Shown here: one piece after another, positions 20,087-29,486 of the stretch
Numbering within the stretch: position 1 is the stretch's first letter
Layout: each line of letters begins with the position of its first letter
Assembly: GCA_017430835.1 (NCBI GenBank)
Contig: JAFRMD010000082.1
Coordinates: 1 to 64,000, forward strand
Direction: 5' to 3'
DNA: 64,000 bases
Source: Methanosphaera sp.
GTDB taxonomy: Archaea; Methanobacteriota; Methanobacteria; Methanobacteriales; Methanobacteriaceae
Notes under the pieces: generated by a model
What the model saw: the letters and a program-made list of their open reading frames with translations, nothing else
What the model was told of the DNA's origin: nothing
The model's database searches: none
Translations under genes and position numbers: made by a program

Positions 20087-21685
20087 CTATTTGGGCATAG
20101 GTATTGGTACGTCAGCTACTTCTATATTGAATAAATGGGGTTTCTTTTCTTTTATTACTTTTTCTAGTTTACAGTTCAATTCATCTAATGATGAAATGTT
20201 GTCTGCTTCGATATTATAAGCTTCTGCTATTTTTATAAAGTCGGGATTGTTTAGGTCAACCTGGTATTTTGGCATACTGGCCATCTCCTGCCATTGTTTA
20301 ATAATACCTAATAGGTTGTTATTTATTACGAAGATGATGATGGGCAGTTTATACGTGCTGATAACAGCCAGTTCTTCTATTGTCATCTGAAATGCTCCGT
20401 CACCTGTTGCGGCAAAGATTATGTCGTCATGTCTTGCATATGTAGCGCCTATTGATGCAGGAAGGGCGTAACCCATTGGTCCTAGTCCGCCAGAGAAAAG
20501 TATTTGTCCTGGTTTTTCTATGGTCGAATCTATTGTAAAGTAGGTTGGTATTGTACCTGCATCAATAATTATTGTAGTATTTTTATCAACATGCTTTAAT
20601 ATGTGTTTAATTACTTTTTGTGGATGTAATTTTTCAGTTTTCTTTATTTTTGCAGGTATTTCTTCTTTCCTTTTATTTATCTTATTTTTCCATTCATTTA
20701 TGTCTGTGGATATTTCTTTTTCGTTTATTTTTTCAAGTAATTCCTTTACTTCAAAGTTGTAAAACTGTCTTCCATAGTCATGTTCTTTGTTGGTGTTTAT
20801 TTGAATTATATTGTCTGTTTTTATATGATTGACGGTTCTTTCACTTAGCCTTGTTCCTAGTGCTAATATTAGGTCGGCATGTTCTGATGCATAGTTTGCC
20901 TTGCTTGTTCCACGTTTTCCTACCAGACCTATGTTTCTTTCATCTTTTTCTGTGATAATTCCTCTTGCAGTCCATGTTGTTGTAACTGGAATTTGTGTTT
21001 TATCAACAAACTTTTCAAACTCATCAATTGCATCTGCAAATATAATGCCGTACCCTGCAATAATTAAAGGTCTTTCGGCTTCTTCTATTTGTTTAATTAT
21101 ATCTTCTATATCAAATTCTTCAGGTGTCTTAATTTTCTTGGTATGAATAACTTTGTGATGTACATTTATTGCTTTACTTTGAACATCTTTTGGTATGTTG
21201 ATATGAAATGGTCCGGATACTCCATCTTCAAAGTGCATAAAAGCTTCATTAATACTGTTTTCTAACTTTTCAGGAGAATAGGCATTATATGATTTAACGG
21301 TGATTGGCTTGAAAATCTCATTCAATGGCAAATCCTGGAAAGAATTTTCTCCTTTAATGCTGGTTGGCACATCTCCAGTAAGAACTAATAGGGGCACATT
21401 GTCTTTATAAGCTGTAGAAACACCCATAACCAGATTCATAGCACCAGGACCAGCAGTTGAAAGACAAACACCACATTTTCCACTAGCACGAGCATAAGCA
21501 TCAGCAGCATGAACAGCAGCTTGCTCGTGTCTGGTTAAAACATGTTTTATTTTAGAATTTCGTAAAGCTTCATAAATAGGTATAACCTGCTCGCCAGGAT
21601 AACCAAAAATGTACTCAACTCGATATGTCTCGAGTAATGTAACCAGGTACTCTGCCGCATTTTTATCAGTTTTCATTATAATCAA
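20087..21685 (-). CDS. Acetolactate-synthase-like TPP enzyme
   Basis: 532 residues with the three domains of thiamine-diphosphate decarboxylases. The N-terminal FGYPGEQ and RHEQAAVHAADAYAR contain the catalytic Glu. The C-terminal TPP-binding motif starts at GDGAFQMT and ends at NNN. Closest in style to acetolactate synthase large subunits (branched-chain amino acid synthesis), yet slightly short and without an ilvN regulatory subunit beside it, so a paralogue with another 2-oxoacid substrate is possible. The start TTG 21685 overlaps the upstream stop (TTGA) and follows GAGGAG at 5 nt; ATG 21676 is an alternative. Translation is probably coupled to the dUTPase-like gene. Confidence 0.75.
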   Translation of the reverse strand: MIIMKTDKNAAEYLVTLLETYRVEYIFGYPGEQVIPIYEALRNSKIKHVLTRHEQAAVHAADAYARASGKCGVCLSTAGPGAMNLVMGVSTAYKDNVPLLVLTGDVPTSIKGENSFQDLPLNEIFKPITVKSYNAYSPEKLENSINEAFMHFEDGVSGPFHINIPKDVQSKAINVHHKVIHTKKIKTPEEFDIEDIIKQIEEAERPLIIAGYGIIFADAIDEFEKFVDKTQIPVTTTWTARGIITEKDERNIGLVGKRGTSKANYASEHADLILALGTRLSERTVNHIKTDNIIQINTNKEHDYGRQFYNFEVKELLEKINEKEISTDINEWKNKINKRKEEIPAKIKKTEKLHPQKVIKHILKHVDKNTTIIIDAGTIPTYFTIDSTIEKPGQILFSGGLGPMGYALPASIGATYARHDDIIFAATGDGAFQMTIEELAVISTYKLPIIIFVINNNLLGIIKQWQEMASMPKYQVDLNNPDFIKIAEAYNIEADNISSLDELNCKLEKVIKEKKPHLFNIEVADVPIPMPK

Positions 21686-22152
21686 CTTTTCTCCTCTTCT
21701 TGATAACTGCCATCATACTTTCCAGAGCCACTAACCTTAAATACAACAGCTTGAACAATACGTTCACCCTTTTTAATCCGATAAGGATAATTACCATTGT
21801 TAACAATCAAAAACTGTAAGGTTCCATAAAAACCAGGATCACCAACAGCAGTATGAACAGAAATAAAAGACCTTAAAAGAGTGGAACGAGGCAAATAAAG
21901 CATAGTATAACCAACAGGAATCTTAGTTTTTCCCATTACAGTAACACTATAGGCAGTTTTAGGCTCTAACGTATAAACGTTATCATCATCACATTCAACT
22001 TCTTCAAGTTCAGGAAGATTCTTCTGGTTATCAATCAAAGAACCACTATCTATTTGCCTAAATAATTTATCCATCTTCAAATCTATACCGGAAGGTTGAA
22101 TTGAATCTTCATATTCCGGAAATAATTTCAATAAATCATTTTCACCTAACAT
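21682..22152 (-). CDS. dUTPase/dCTP-deaminase family protein
   Basis: 156 residues. The conserved core PRSTLLRSFISVHT, then AVGDPGFYGTLQF, is the nucleotide-binding and active-site region of the dCTP deaminase/dUTPase superfamily; the AVGDPG form resembles archaeal dUTPases more than bifunctional deaminases. It would hydrolyse dUTP to dUMP and keep uracil out of DNA. I chose ATG 22152, which follows GAGGT by 7 nt, over TTG 22158, which is too close to that site. Deaminase versus dUTPase activity cannot be settled from the sequence. Confidence 0.75.
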   Translation of the reverse strand: MLGENDLLKLFPEYEDSIQPSGIDLKMDKLFRQIDSGSLIDNQKNLPELEEVECDDDNVYTLEPKTAYSVTVMGKTKIPVGYTMLYLPRSTLLRSFISVHTAVGDPGFYGTLQFLIVNNGNYPYRIKKGERIVQAVVFKVSGSGKYDGSYQEEEKS

Positions 22153-22252
22153 AATCAATACCTCTTTAATAGTATTTTTTCTAAAAATAATTAATAAATT
22201 TATTTAATTTTAAAAAACAGAAATTAATACATAATACATAGGGGTAAAATTA

Positions 22253-23113
22253 ATGGTAGAATTATTAGACATGATAAAAATATTCCTCAGAGGATTCCTT
22301 ATGGGAATGTGTGACATAATGCCCGGAATTTCTGGAGGAACAATAGCATTAATCACTGGAATATACGATAAATTAATAAAATCAATAAGTAATATAAAGT
22401 TTTTCTTCTTAAAACCATTAATAAAGGGAGACATTGCTGAATTTAAGAAACAACTCTTTGAAGAAATAGATTTTGAATTCTTTATACCATTAGGATTAGG
22501 TGTAGCAGTAGCAGTGCTTGTAATGGCAAGCTTAATAAACTTCTTATTAAAGGACTATGCGGGATTCACATATTCATTCTTTGGAGGACTAATACTTGCA
22601 TCCATATACATACTATACAAACAATTGGATGCATTTAACATTAAAGCAATAAGCGTATCAGTGATATTTGCAATATTGGCATACATTTTTGTAGGATTAA
22701 ATCCTATGCAAGCAGCACACTCACTGCCAATAATATTCATTTCAGGATTTATAGCAATATGTGCAATGCTGCTGCCAGGAGTATCTGGTTCATCGCTACT
22801 ATTGCTATTAGGACAATATGAATACATGATAAATGCAATACACCATCTAGCAATAGTTGACATTATCGTATTCATAATTGGTGCGGCAGTAGGATTTATG
22901 GGAATGAGCCGTGTAATAAAATACATGCTTGAAAACCATAAACAGTTAACCGTGGCAACATTAATCGGTATAATGCTTGGATCAATGAGAATACCTTTAA
23001 ATGAGATATTAAAAGTGCCAACATCATCACTTCCAATATGCATAATCATAGCAATAATAGGAATAGCCCTAGTAATACTGGTTGAAACAAAATTCAATTA
23101 TGAACTTATTTAG
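22253..23113 (+). CDS. DUF368 membrane protein (PopT-like)
   Basis: 286 residues, polytopic. The family hallmark, repeated twice, is visible as GMCDIMPGISGGTIALITG near the N-terminus and MLLPGVSGSSLLLLLGQY in the middle, pointing to an inverted-repeat transporter. Bacterial DUF368 members (PopT) recycle undecaprenyl phosphate across the membrane. In a methanogen the lipid carrier for pseudomurein or glycoprotein assembly would be the natural cargo (inference). ATG 22253 follows GGGGT. The stop is 9 nt before the methyltransferase start, so both are probably one transcript. Confidence 0.8.
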   Translation: MVELLDMIKIFLRGFLMGMCDIMPGISGGTIALITGIYDKLIKSISNIKFFFLKPLIKGDIAEFKKQLFEEIDFEFFIPLGLGVAVAVLVMASLINFLLKDYAGFTYSFFGGLILASIYILYKQLDAFNIKAISVSVIFAILAYIFVGLNPMQAAHSLPIIFISGFIAICAMLLPGVSGSSLLLLLGQYEYMINAIHHLAIVDIIVFIIGAAVGFMGMSRVIKYMLENHKQLTVATLIGIMLGSMRIPLNEILKVPTSSLPICIIIAIIGIALVILVETKFNYELI

Positions 23114-23124
23114 TGGGGATTATA

Positions 23125-23805
23125 ATGCCAGATTTAAGAAAACACTTTGACAATGAAGCAGAAAGCTTCGACAAACAAGTACAAAGAAATATTCCATCTT
23201 ATAACCAAATGCTAGAAGCATTAATAAATGCAATTCCAGATACGAAAGAAAACCCTAAAATATTGGATTTGGGTTGTGGAACTGGAAACATTACACTAAA
23301 AGTACTTGAAAGATTTCCAAAAGCTCATGTAACCTGTCTTGATTTATCTGAAAATATGATAGAAATAGCCCAAGAAAAACTATCAGAATATGACAATGTT
23401 GAATATGTGGTTGGTGATTTTACACAGATAGAACTTATTGAAAAATATGATGCAATAATTTCATCTTTAGCCTTACATCACATACCAAACGACAAAGAAA
23501 AGGAAGAAATGTACAAAGCGATATACGATGCATTAACTATAAGTGGAGTATTTTATAATGCGGATGTTATAAAGGCAAACAGTGAATACAACCAAAAATT
23601 AAACAACAGGATATCTGTCAGGGATATGAAATCAAATGGGGTAACAGATAAAGAAATAGTTGAACACAAGGAAAAAAGGGATGCAAATGACATTCCAACA
23701 ACACTATTCAATCACATTAAAATGTTAGAAAATGTAGGGTTTGAAGAGATAGATGTTATATGGAAATATTATGCTAATGCCGTGTATGGGGCAACAAAAA
23801 AATAG
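23125..23805 (+). CDS. Class I SAM-dependent methyltransferase
   Basis: 226 residues. Motif I is ILDLGCGTGN near residue 45; motif II region has LDLSENMIEIA; the post-motif SSLALHHIPND is typical of small-molecule methyltransferases of the UbiE/Trm9-like group. The start ATG 23125 is 5 nt after GGGGAT; an in-frame GTG at 23113 overlaps the end of the DUF368 gene and that ribosome binding site. The substrate is unknown. Linkage to the DUF368 gene suggests but does not prove a lipid or envelope role. Confidence 0.75.
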   Translation: MPDLRKHFDNEAESFDKQVQRNIPSYNQMLEALINAIPDTKENPKILDLGCGTGNITLKVLERFPKAHVTCLDLSENMIEIAQEKLSEYDNVEYVVGDFTQIELIEKYDAIISSLALHHIPNDKEKEEMYKAIYDALTISGVFYNADVIKANSEYNQKLNNRISVRDMKSNGVTDKEIVEHKEKRDANDIPTTLFNHIKMLENVGFEEIDVIWKYYANAVYGATKK

Positions 23806-23916
23806 AAGATATCAAAACAAGATAAATCTTCTTAAGTATCTTTTTTTATGAAAATTTCTATTACTATATTCAATTCTAAAAAAAAATGGATTACGGGGGG
23901 TTATTAATGTGGATGA

Positions 23917-25452
23917 TTATGCTTCTGCTTCTTCTTCAAATATTTGGTTAATCATCCATTCTGGTTCAAATTCCATAAGATCATCATATGATTGACCTGT
24001 ACCTATAAATAGGATAGGTTTATTGATGACGTGTCCTATGGATATTGCTGCACCACCTTTTGCATCTGCATCAGCTTTTGTTAGGATAATTCCATCGATG
24101 TCAATAACTTCATCGAACTTTGTTGCTTGTTCTGTAGCATCATTACCCATTAATGCATCCCCTACATACAATACGATGTCTGGTTTTGAAACTCTTTTAA
24201 TTTTCTTCATTTCATCCATAAGATTTGTGTTTGTTTGCATACGTCCTGATGTATCAATAAGTACAACATTTTTTCCTGTTGCTCGTGCATGGTCAACTGC
24301 ATCAAATGCAACAGCTGCTGGGTCGGAGTTTCTTTCATGTTTAATTATTTTTAAGTTTAAATTTTGGGCGTGGTGTTCCAATTGTTCGATAGCACCGGCT
24401 CTGAAAGTATCTGATGCGCCAAATACTGAGGAGTATCCATGTTTTTCAAGATATTTTGCAATTTTTGCAATGGTTGTTGTTTTTCCTGTACCGTTTATTC
24501 CTACAAACATTATTTTGTATGGTTCTCCTTTTTGTTTGGATGCTTCAATGTCTCCCAGTAAATCATAGTGACCATTATCTATTATTTCTGTAATTGCTTT
24601 TTTAAGTGCGTTTGTTGTGAATAGTTCCATATCTCCTCTTCTTCTAATTTTTCTTCCAATAAGGTCTTCTTTTACGTTTTCAACTATTCGTTCTGCAACA
24701 TCGAATGCTACGTCTCCTTCGATTAGGGACATTTCTAGTTCTTCGAGGATGTTTTCAATGTCTTCTTCTTTAATGGTTTTTTTGGTAATGAATGAGAATG
24801 CTCCACCTTGGTCGGCTTCATCTTCGTATTTTGGTGTTTTCTTATCAGTTTTTTCTTCTTCTTGTGTTTCGCTACTTTCTTCTTTTTTGTTTCTTCTTAG
24901 GAATCCAAATCGACCTTTGCTTTCTTCTTCTTTTATTTCATCCTTTTCATTTTCTTCTTCAACAGTTTCTTCTACTGTTTTAGGTGTAGTTTTTTCTTCA
25001 AGTGTTTCTTCACTACTTGATTCTGGGACTTCTTCTTTTGTTTCGTCTTTTTCTTTATTTCTTTTTAAGAATCCAAATAATCCTTTTTTATCTTCTTTTT
25101 CATCATCTGTTGAAGCAGCATCATCCTCTTCGTTACTTTCTTCCGGACTTTCTACATCTCTTGCATCTTCTAGGTTTTCTTCAGTTAATTCTTTTTTGTC
25201 TTCTTCATTTTCTTCTATGGTGTCTGCAGGTTCTTCGGTAAGTGTTTCTTCTTCTGATTTCTCAATAAGAGTGTCTTCTTCTGTTTCTTCAGTTTCAGAG
25301 TATTTTTCTTCAATTGATTGAAGGTCTGCTTCTAAATCATCGAGTTCTTGACTGATTTGTGAAGGTTCTAATTCTTCTTCAGGTATACTTTCAGACGCAT
25401 CTTTAATAGTTTTTTTAAGTTTATTTCTTAGAGAATCAAACAAAAATTTCAC
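23917..25452 (-). CDS. ftsY: Signal recognition particle receptor FtsY
   Basis: 511 residues. The C-terminal 300 residues are the SRP-type NG GTPase: G1 GINGTGKTT, DTFRAGAIEQL, G3 DTSGRMQ, G4 TKAD. It docks ribosome-SRP complexes to the membrane. The N-terminal 200 residues are an extremely acidic Glu/Ser-rich region interrupted by two near-identical basic-hydrophobic motifs, KGLFGFLKRNKEK and KGRFGFLRRNKKE, with a weaker third one (GGAFSFITKKT) at the start of the N domain. The start is GTG 25452 with a weak AAAGGA. It lies downstream of prefoldin alpha, as usual in archaea, but after a 189-nt gap. Confidence 0.95.
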   Translation of the reverse strand: MKFLFDSLRNKLKKTIKDASESIPEEELEPSQISQELDDLEADLQSIEEKYSETEETEEDTLIEKSEEETLTEEPADTIEENEEDKKELTEENLEDARDVESPEESNEEDDAASTDDEKEDKKGLFGFLKRNKEKDETKEEVPESSSEETLEEKTTPKTVEETVEEENEKDEIKEEESKGRFGFLRRNKKEESSETQEEEKTDKKTPKYEDEADQGGAFSFITKKTIKEEDIENILEELEMSLIEGDVAFDVAERIVENVKEDLIGRKIRRRGDMELFTTNALKKAITEIIDNGHYDLLGDIEASKQKGEPYKIMFVGINGTGKTTTIAKIAKYLEKHGYSSVFGASDTFRAGAIEQLEHHAQNLNLKIIKHERNSDPAAVAFDAVDHARATGKNVVLIDTSGRMQTNTNLMDEMKKIKRVSKPDIVLYVGDALMGNDATEQATKFDEVIDIDGIILTKADADAKGGAAISIGHVINKPILFIGTGQSYDDLMEFEPEWMINQIFEEEAEA

Positions 25453-25641
25453 AATCCTTTATATTATTTTTTTGTATAATTTAAAGATATTTTTGTTTTT
25501 CATTAATAAAATAGATAATCTTTTTTATATATTATTCAGGTTCTTTTCTAAGAAGGTTAAATTGATTAAAATAATTTTTTAAAAATTGCTTTTTTGTTTT
25601 GGAGGTTAATATTTAAAAAGAAAGTAGAATTATGCGGGTAC

Positions 25642-26058
25642 TTACTGTACTCCACTTTCTTTCATTAATCTTTCAGCTTCTGGTCTTTTCTGTGCAATGT
25701 ATTCATTGATTTTTTGTAATTGTTCTGTTAATGATTTAAGTAAATTTTCTACTTCTTCTTGATCTTTTTTAAGAGTTTCTTCGGTTTCTTCACGTGTCCT
25801 TTTGATTGCCACGTCAGCACCTACTCCAACAATTACATCTTCACTTTTTAGTTCGGTTGTAATGAAACATCCTGCTCCTATAGGGATGAGTGTTTCTTTT
25901 CCAACTGCTCCTTCAAGTCCTTTTACTGCTTGTTGTGCAGTTCTTAAATCATTTAAAGAAATGTTTAACTGTTCTATTTGTTGTGCAATTGTTTCGCCTT
26001 GTTGTTGTAACTGATTGATTTCTTGAACCATTTGGTTAACTTTTTCCTTATCATCCAT
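25642..26058 (-). CDS. pfdA: Prefoldin subunit alpha
   Basis: 138 residues with an N-terminal coiled coil rich in Gln (VNQMVQEINQLQQQGETI), the central beta hairpin with LIPIGAGCF, and a C-terminal coiled coil. Prefoldin is a hexamer of two alpha and four beta chains that hands unfolded proteins to the thermosome. The start was placed at ATG 26058, 7 nt after GGAGTG; an upstream in-frame ATG at 26073 has no such site. It is 40 nt downstream of the LX gene in the translation cluster. Confidence 0.93.
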   Translation of the reverse strand: MDDKEKVNQMVQEINQLQQQGETIAQQIEQLNISLNDLRTAQQAVKGLEGAVGKETLIPIGAGCFITTELKSEDVIVGVGADVAIKRTREETEETLKKDQEEVENLLKSLTEQLQKINEYIAQKRPEAERLMKESGVQ

Positions 26059-26098
26059 TGAAATACACTCCATTTGTTATGGTGTACAATGACACGAT

Positions 26099-26323
26099 TT
26101 ATATTAAACTTTTTACAATAGGGTCAGTTACTTCGTCTGCTGATATTTCAGTAATTTCATCGAAGATAATTTGGTCTCTGTTTAATCTATGTTTACTACC
26201 AAATTCAGAATATAATTTTTCTTCTATATCTTCTACTTTAATTCCTTTTAATTCTCTTGTAAATACTTTGGTTTTATCAACATCTAATAATTTTCCTTTT
26301 ACTCTAAATATTTTTGTTTTCAT
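26099..26323 (-). CDS. Ribosomal protein LX (L18Ae/L20a)
   Basis: 74 residues matching archaeal LX/L18Ae: the opening KIFRVKGKL, the central FTRELKGI and [12 protein letters not shown], and IIFDEITEI. It is a large-subunit protein found in archaea and eukaryotes. The ATG overlaps the stop of aIF6 by ATGA, so the two are translationally coupled. The position between aIF6 and prefoldin alpha is the classical archaeal order. Confidence 0.93.
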   Translation of the reverse strand: MKTKIFRVKGKLLDVDKTKVFTRELKGIKVEDIEEKLYSEFGSKHRLNRDQIIFDEITEISADEVTDPIVKSLI

Positions 26324-26994
26324 AATGATCCCTCAAATAAATTGAATACTTGATCAATCCTTGCTAGTTCGGGTCCTGTAGTTTTGTTTCCTACAATAAC
26401 TCCGTTAGAATTTGCAACGATACATGCTCCTACGAGTTTTACTCCACGGTTAACTGTACCAATTTCTGCAGGTACATCTAATACGTCTTCTACTAAATCT
26501 AGTTCTTCTTCTGATGCGTCAGGATGAACTAGGGCACCTTTGTTAGTTGCTACTATTGTTGAACCTACTATATCTAATCCTGCAATTGTACTATCAACAA
26601 CTTCTACATCTAATGTTTTTTTGATAATTCTCTTTGCTTCACTTGATAAATCTGGATTTACAATAGCTCCATTGTCATTAGCTGCAATAATATTTCCTAT
26701 TGCAGTTAATTTGCCGGGCAATATTTCAACATTTATATCATGTTCACGTAGTATTTTTAATTCGTGTGAAGAGACATATGGTGATACAAGTAGACCGTTA
26801 GAATTTCCAGCCATTAATGCTCCTGCTAGATTACTACCACAGATTGGTGTTTTTATTATTGGTACTTTTAATGTTTCTTCGATACTTTTAAAGTATGAAT
26901 CTTGGAGTCCTTGTGAAACTATAGCAACATTATCTTTTGCTAGAATAGAAACACCTAAATTAGGATTTCCATCAATATCGAATCTTTGTATCAT
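26320..26994 (-). CDS. eif6: Translation initiation factor aIF6
   Basis: 224 residues, full length. The five-fold repeated alpha-beta subdomains are visible through recurring segments such as [27 protein letters not shown] and NSNGVIVGN. aIF6 binds the 50S subunit and prevents premature joining to the 30S. ATG 26994 follows GGAGTGAT. A 226-nt gap separates it from L31e, so a separate promoter may serve aIF6, LX and prefoldin. Confidence 0.95.
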   Translation of the reverse strand: MIQRFDIDGNPNLGVSILAKDNVAIVSQGLQDSYFKSIEETLKVPIIKTPICGSNLAGALMAGNSNGLLVSPYVSSHELKILREHDINVEILPGKLTAIGNIIAANDNGAIVNPDLSSEAKRIIKKTLDVEVVDSTIAGLDIVGSTIVATNKGALVHPDASEEELDLVEDVLDVPAEIGTVNRGVKLVGACIVANSNGVIVGNKTTGPELARIDQVFNLFEGSL

Positions 26995-27220
26995 TTTATC
27001 ACTCCATCTGTGAGTTTTATTAATAATGTATCAATATAACTCAAATGCCCACCTCTCAAACATTCTTGTTATATTTATGATAAGAAAAGTGATTAAGTCT
27101 TCTTATACCCTTTAAATACATTTTATTACCTAAACCTTTAGTAACTCGTAATTTTTATGATAAAGTTTTAGATAATAATAATAACCTCATAGTATGCATT
27201 TAGTTTTTTAGTAAAAAAAA

Positions 27221-27466
27221 TTATTCATCTACTAAAGTTACTTCTACTTCATCATCTTCTTTTACAGCTTTAACTTTAATTTTTGATGGGATTTTTTCTA
27301 TTCCTCTTTCCCAAATTTTTTCGTTAACAGCTGGATCAATGATAACCTCTTCAACTTTCATATGTTTTTGAATAAATTCTTTGATGTATCTCATTGCTCT
27401 TGGTGACCTTTTTGTTCTAGGTACTCTTTTAACATCCCTTAAAGGAATTGTGTAAATTCTTTCCAT
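27221..27466 (-). CDS. rpl31e: Ribosomal protein L31e
   Basis: 81 residues typical of L31e: the N-terminal [20 protein letters not shown], the middle [15 protein letters not shown] and the acidic end. It is part of the large subunit near the exit tunnel. ATG 27466 follows AGGAGTG. L39e ends 55 nt upstream, giving the usual L39e-L31e pair. Confidence 0.95.
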   Translation of the reverse strand: MERIYTIPLRDVKRVPRTKRSPRAMRYIKEFIQKHMKVEEVIIDPAVNEKIWERGIEKIPSKIKVKAVKEDDEVEVTLVDE

Positions 27467-27520
27467 TCTATATACACTCCTATTTAAGTTATTATAAAAT
27501 TTAAAGATAACCTTATAAGT

Positions 27521-27676
27521 TTATACTTTAATTTTACTTCTTCTCCATTGTCTAACTTTTGGATGAGTTCTTAATTTTCTTGAAGTTTTCATCATAGCAA
27601 AAATAGGAACTCTTCTGTTTTGTTTAGTTTTTTTAGCTAATCTTAATTTTTTTGGTAAATGTTTATTACGACTCAT
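27521..27676 (-). CDS. rpl39e: Ribosomal protein L39e
   Basis: A 51-residue, very basic protein: it begins [16 protein letters not shown], continues with [16 protein letters not shown] and ends WRRSKIKV. These are the hallmarks of L39e, which lines the ribosomal exit tunnel. ATG 27676 follows GGATGG. It starts one base after the stop codon of the PP-loop gene, so the two belong to the same transcript. Confidence 0.95.
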   Translation of the reverse strand: MSRNKHLPKKLRLAKKTKQNRRVPIFAMMKTSRKLRTHPKVRQWRRSKIKV

Positions 27677-27677
27677 A

Positions 27678-28259
27678 TTATTTCCATCCTATTACTCTTG
27701 ATTGAATATGTTGTGGGAATATTTCATTAATGTTAATTCCTTTCTCTTCTAATAATACTCTAATCTCCATCTCATAATCTGAACTGTTATAAATGTTGCT
27801 TTCAGACTTTTGAAGTTTAAAAAGATTATCACTAATATCATTAATTGTTTTATAACCTATACCTGTCAGATTAACGTATTGAACACTTTTTCTATCTTCT
27901 AAACTTTGTATTTCGTTCTGTTTTAGTTTAGGTATTCTGTCTTCACGTCGTGTTCCATCAGCTATTAAATCGTATTCATCAGCTAATTGTTCAATTACTT
28001 CATGATGTATGTGATTTATTCCATTGTTAGGAAAATTATCTCTTATGATCATATCAACTGCGTCAGTTAATATTTTTTCATCTAGTTTGATAACTTTATG
28101 ATGAAAACCAAGATTTTCCGCTGATTCTTTAGCAGGTTTTGTTGAATCAAACTTTCCAAAGTTTATGGTTACTAATTCAACATCATAACCTAATCTGTCA
28201 AGTATAACGGCCATTAATGAACTATCTTTACCGCCACTATATAATACACATGTTTTCAT
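27678..28259 (-). CDS. PP-loop ATPase of the archaeal ribosomal cluster
   Basis: 193 residues. The N-terminal [14 protein letters not shown] is a complete PP-loop (SGGxDS), followed by [15 protein letters not shown], and a middle [12 protein letters not shown] segment as in other ATP pyrophosphatases. It therefore probably adenylates a substrate in an RNA or cofactor modification. It is embedded between PDCD5 and L39e, which suggests a translation-linked function (inference). The ribosome binding site before ATG 28259 is weak. Confidence 0.75.
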   Translation of the reverse strand: MKTCVLYSGGKDSSLMAVILDRLGYDVELVTINFGKFDSTKPAKESAENLGFHHKVIKLDEKILTDAVDMIIRDNFPNNGINHIHHEVIEQLADEYDLIADGTRREDRIPKLKQNEIQSLEDRKSVQYVNLTGIGYKTINDISDNLFKLQKSESNIYNSSDYEMEIRVLLEEKGININEIFPQHIQSRVIGWK

Positions 28260-28288
28260 AAATATACACTGATATTATATTATGAAGA

Positions 28289-28645
28289 TTATTTGCGCGT
28301 GATATTTATTTCACGTTTTGATCCAGTTGTTTCTCTTAAGATTTGCTTTAAAACAGCATCTGTTACAGGTATTTGAATTCTACCACTTTGTGCCATTTGA
28401 ATAAGTTGCATTTCAATAGCGTTAACAAGTTCTGCTTTTGTTAATCTTAAGTTAGCGAGTCTTTGACGTGCTTCTGGTGTTAATATCTGTCTTAAAGCAT
28501 TCTTTTTTTGCTCTTCATACTGTTGTCTCATTTGCTCTTCTTCTTGCATTTTTTGATAATTTGCATTTTCTTGTTGTTGAGCAGCTAATTGTTGTTGTTG
28601 CAATTGTTCCATTCGTCTACGTCTAATTTCGTCAAGTTCACTCAT
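28289..28645 (-). CDS. PDCD5-family DNA-binding protein
   Basis: 118 residues. A Gln/Glu-rich N-terminal helix (MEQLQQQQLAAQQQE) leads to the conserved three-helix core with ILTPEARQRLANLRLTK and QLIQMAQSGRIQ. Eukaryotic PDCD5 and archaeal relatives (MTH1615 type) share this core; nucleic-acid binding has been proposed for the archaeal proteins. ATG 28645 follows AAGGAG. It sits directly downstream of S19e, the conserved archaeal order. Confidence 0.9.
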   Translation of the reverse strand: MSELDEIRRRRMEQLQQQQLAAQQQENANYQKMQEEEQMRQQYEEQKKNALRQILTPEARQRLANLRLTKAELVNAIEMQLIQMAQSGRIQIPVTDAVLKQILRETTGSKREINITRK

Positions 28646-28692
28646 TTAGTACAACTCCTTTATAGTTATGAGTTTATCAAAAATTAAATCAC

Positions 28693-29130
28693 TTAATATT
28701 TTGATAATTCTGGAATATCTTTTATGATTTCAGCTGCTTTTTTGTCTAAGTAGGAATGACCTTCAGGTGTTAGGGTTCTACCTTCTTCTGTTTTTTGGAC
28801 AAAACCAGCTTCTTCTAATTGTTGTAATGCAGTTCTTATGATAGATCCACTACCTTTTCTGAATTTTTCAGGGTTGGTTCCTCTATCTTTGTTACCACCG
28901 TATTTGGTTTGTAATCTACTAAGTCCTACTGGACCATCTACATATACTCTTCTAAATAATGCTGCTGTTCTAACGTACCACCAATCTGGGTTTTCAGGTC
29001 TGCGTTCTTTGTGAACTCCAGTTTTTACGAATTGTGCCCATGCAGGTGCGTTAATTTTATCATTTGCTTTTAAATCTTCGCTTACTGCGTTAATTAAACA
29101 TTCAGCAGGTACATCGTATGCTGTTGTCAT
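28693..29130 (-). CDS. rps19e: Ribosomal protein S19e
   Basis: 145 residues with S19e hallmarks: the opening YDVPAECLI, the central [22 protein letters not shown], and the winged-helix end with [14 protein letters not shown]. It is a small-subunit protein needed for 30S maturation. ATG 29130 follows GGAGG at 11 nt. Second to fourth gene of the rnp4-led translation operon. Confidence 0.95.
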   Translation of the reverse strand: MTTAYDVPAECLINAVSEDLKANDKINAPAWAQFVKTGVHKERRPENPDWWYVRTAALFRRVYVDGPVGLSRLQTKYGGNKDRGTNPEKFRKGSGSIIRTALQQLEEAGFVQKTEEGRTLTPEGHSYLDKKAAEIIKDIPELSKY

Positions 29131-29203
29131 TTTTTAATTAGCCTCCTAAATAATTTATAATTAATTTTTTTTATAGTGTTGCCTATGTTTTTTAGAGATT
29201 TTT

Positions 29204-29464
29204 TTATTTTCTCTTATATAATACTGCTACATTACCTCGAACATCAATTAATTTGGATTTTGTGCCAGTAACAATTTCTTCTAAAAATTCATCCTTATTA
29301 GATGCAATATTTCTAGAAAATCTAACCTTTACAATTTCACCATCTTTTAGTTGACGTCTGATTTCTTCAAGTACATTTTCATTAACCCCATTTTTTCCTA
29401 TGTTAATTTCCACTGCATTTAAAGAATTTCTCATTATTTCTTTTCTACTCTGGACTTTGCTCAA
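29204..29464 (-). CDS. YhbY/CRM-domain RNA-binding protein
   Basis: 86 residues forming a single CRM (YhbY) domain: KEIMRNSLNAVEINIGKNGVNENVLEEI, then LKDGEIVKVRFSR and the C-terminal IVTGTKSKLIDVRGNVAVLYKR. Such proteins bind ribosomal precursor RNA. The start is TTG 29464, about 10 nt after GGGAG. No ATG occurs before residue 11. It lies between the RNase P subunit and S19e, consistent with ribosome or RNA maturation. Confidence 0.88.
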   Translation of the reverse strand: MSKVQSRKEIMRNSLNAVEINIGKNGVNENVLEEIRRQLKDGEIVKVRFSRNIASNKDEFLEEIVTGTKSKLIDVRGNVAVLYKRK

Positions 29465-29486
29465 ATTATCATGACTCCCGTTAATC

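Noticed and set aside
24617..25321. Long Ser-rich open frame on the plus strand opposite FtsY
   Set aside because: It is the antisense of the Glu-rich FtsY region, where GAA/GAG codons read as TTC/CTC on the other strand. No ribosome binding site and no family features.
27000..27220. C/D-box or other small RNA between L31e and aIF6
   Set aside because: I looked for RUGAUGA and CUGA boxes and a tRNA-like fold on both strands and found no convincing set.
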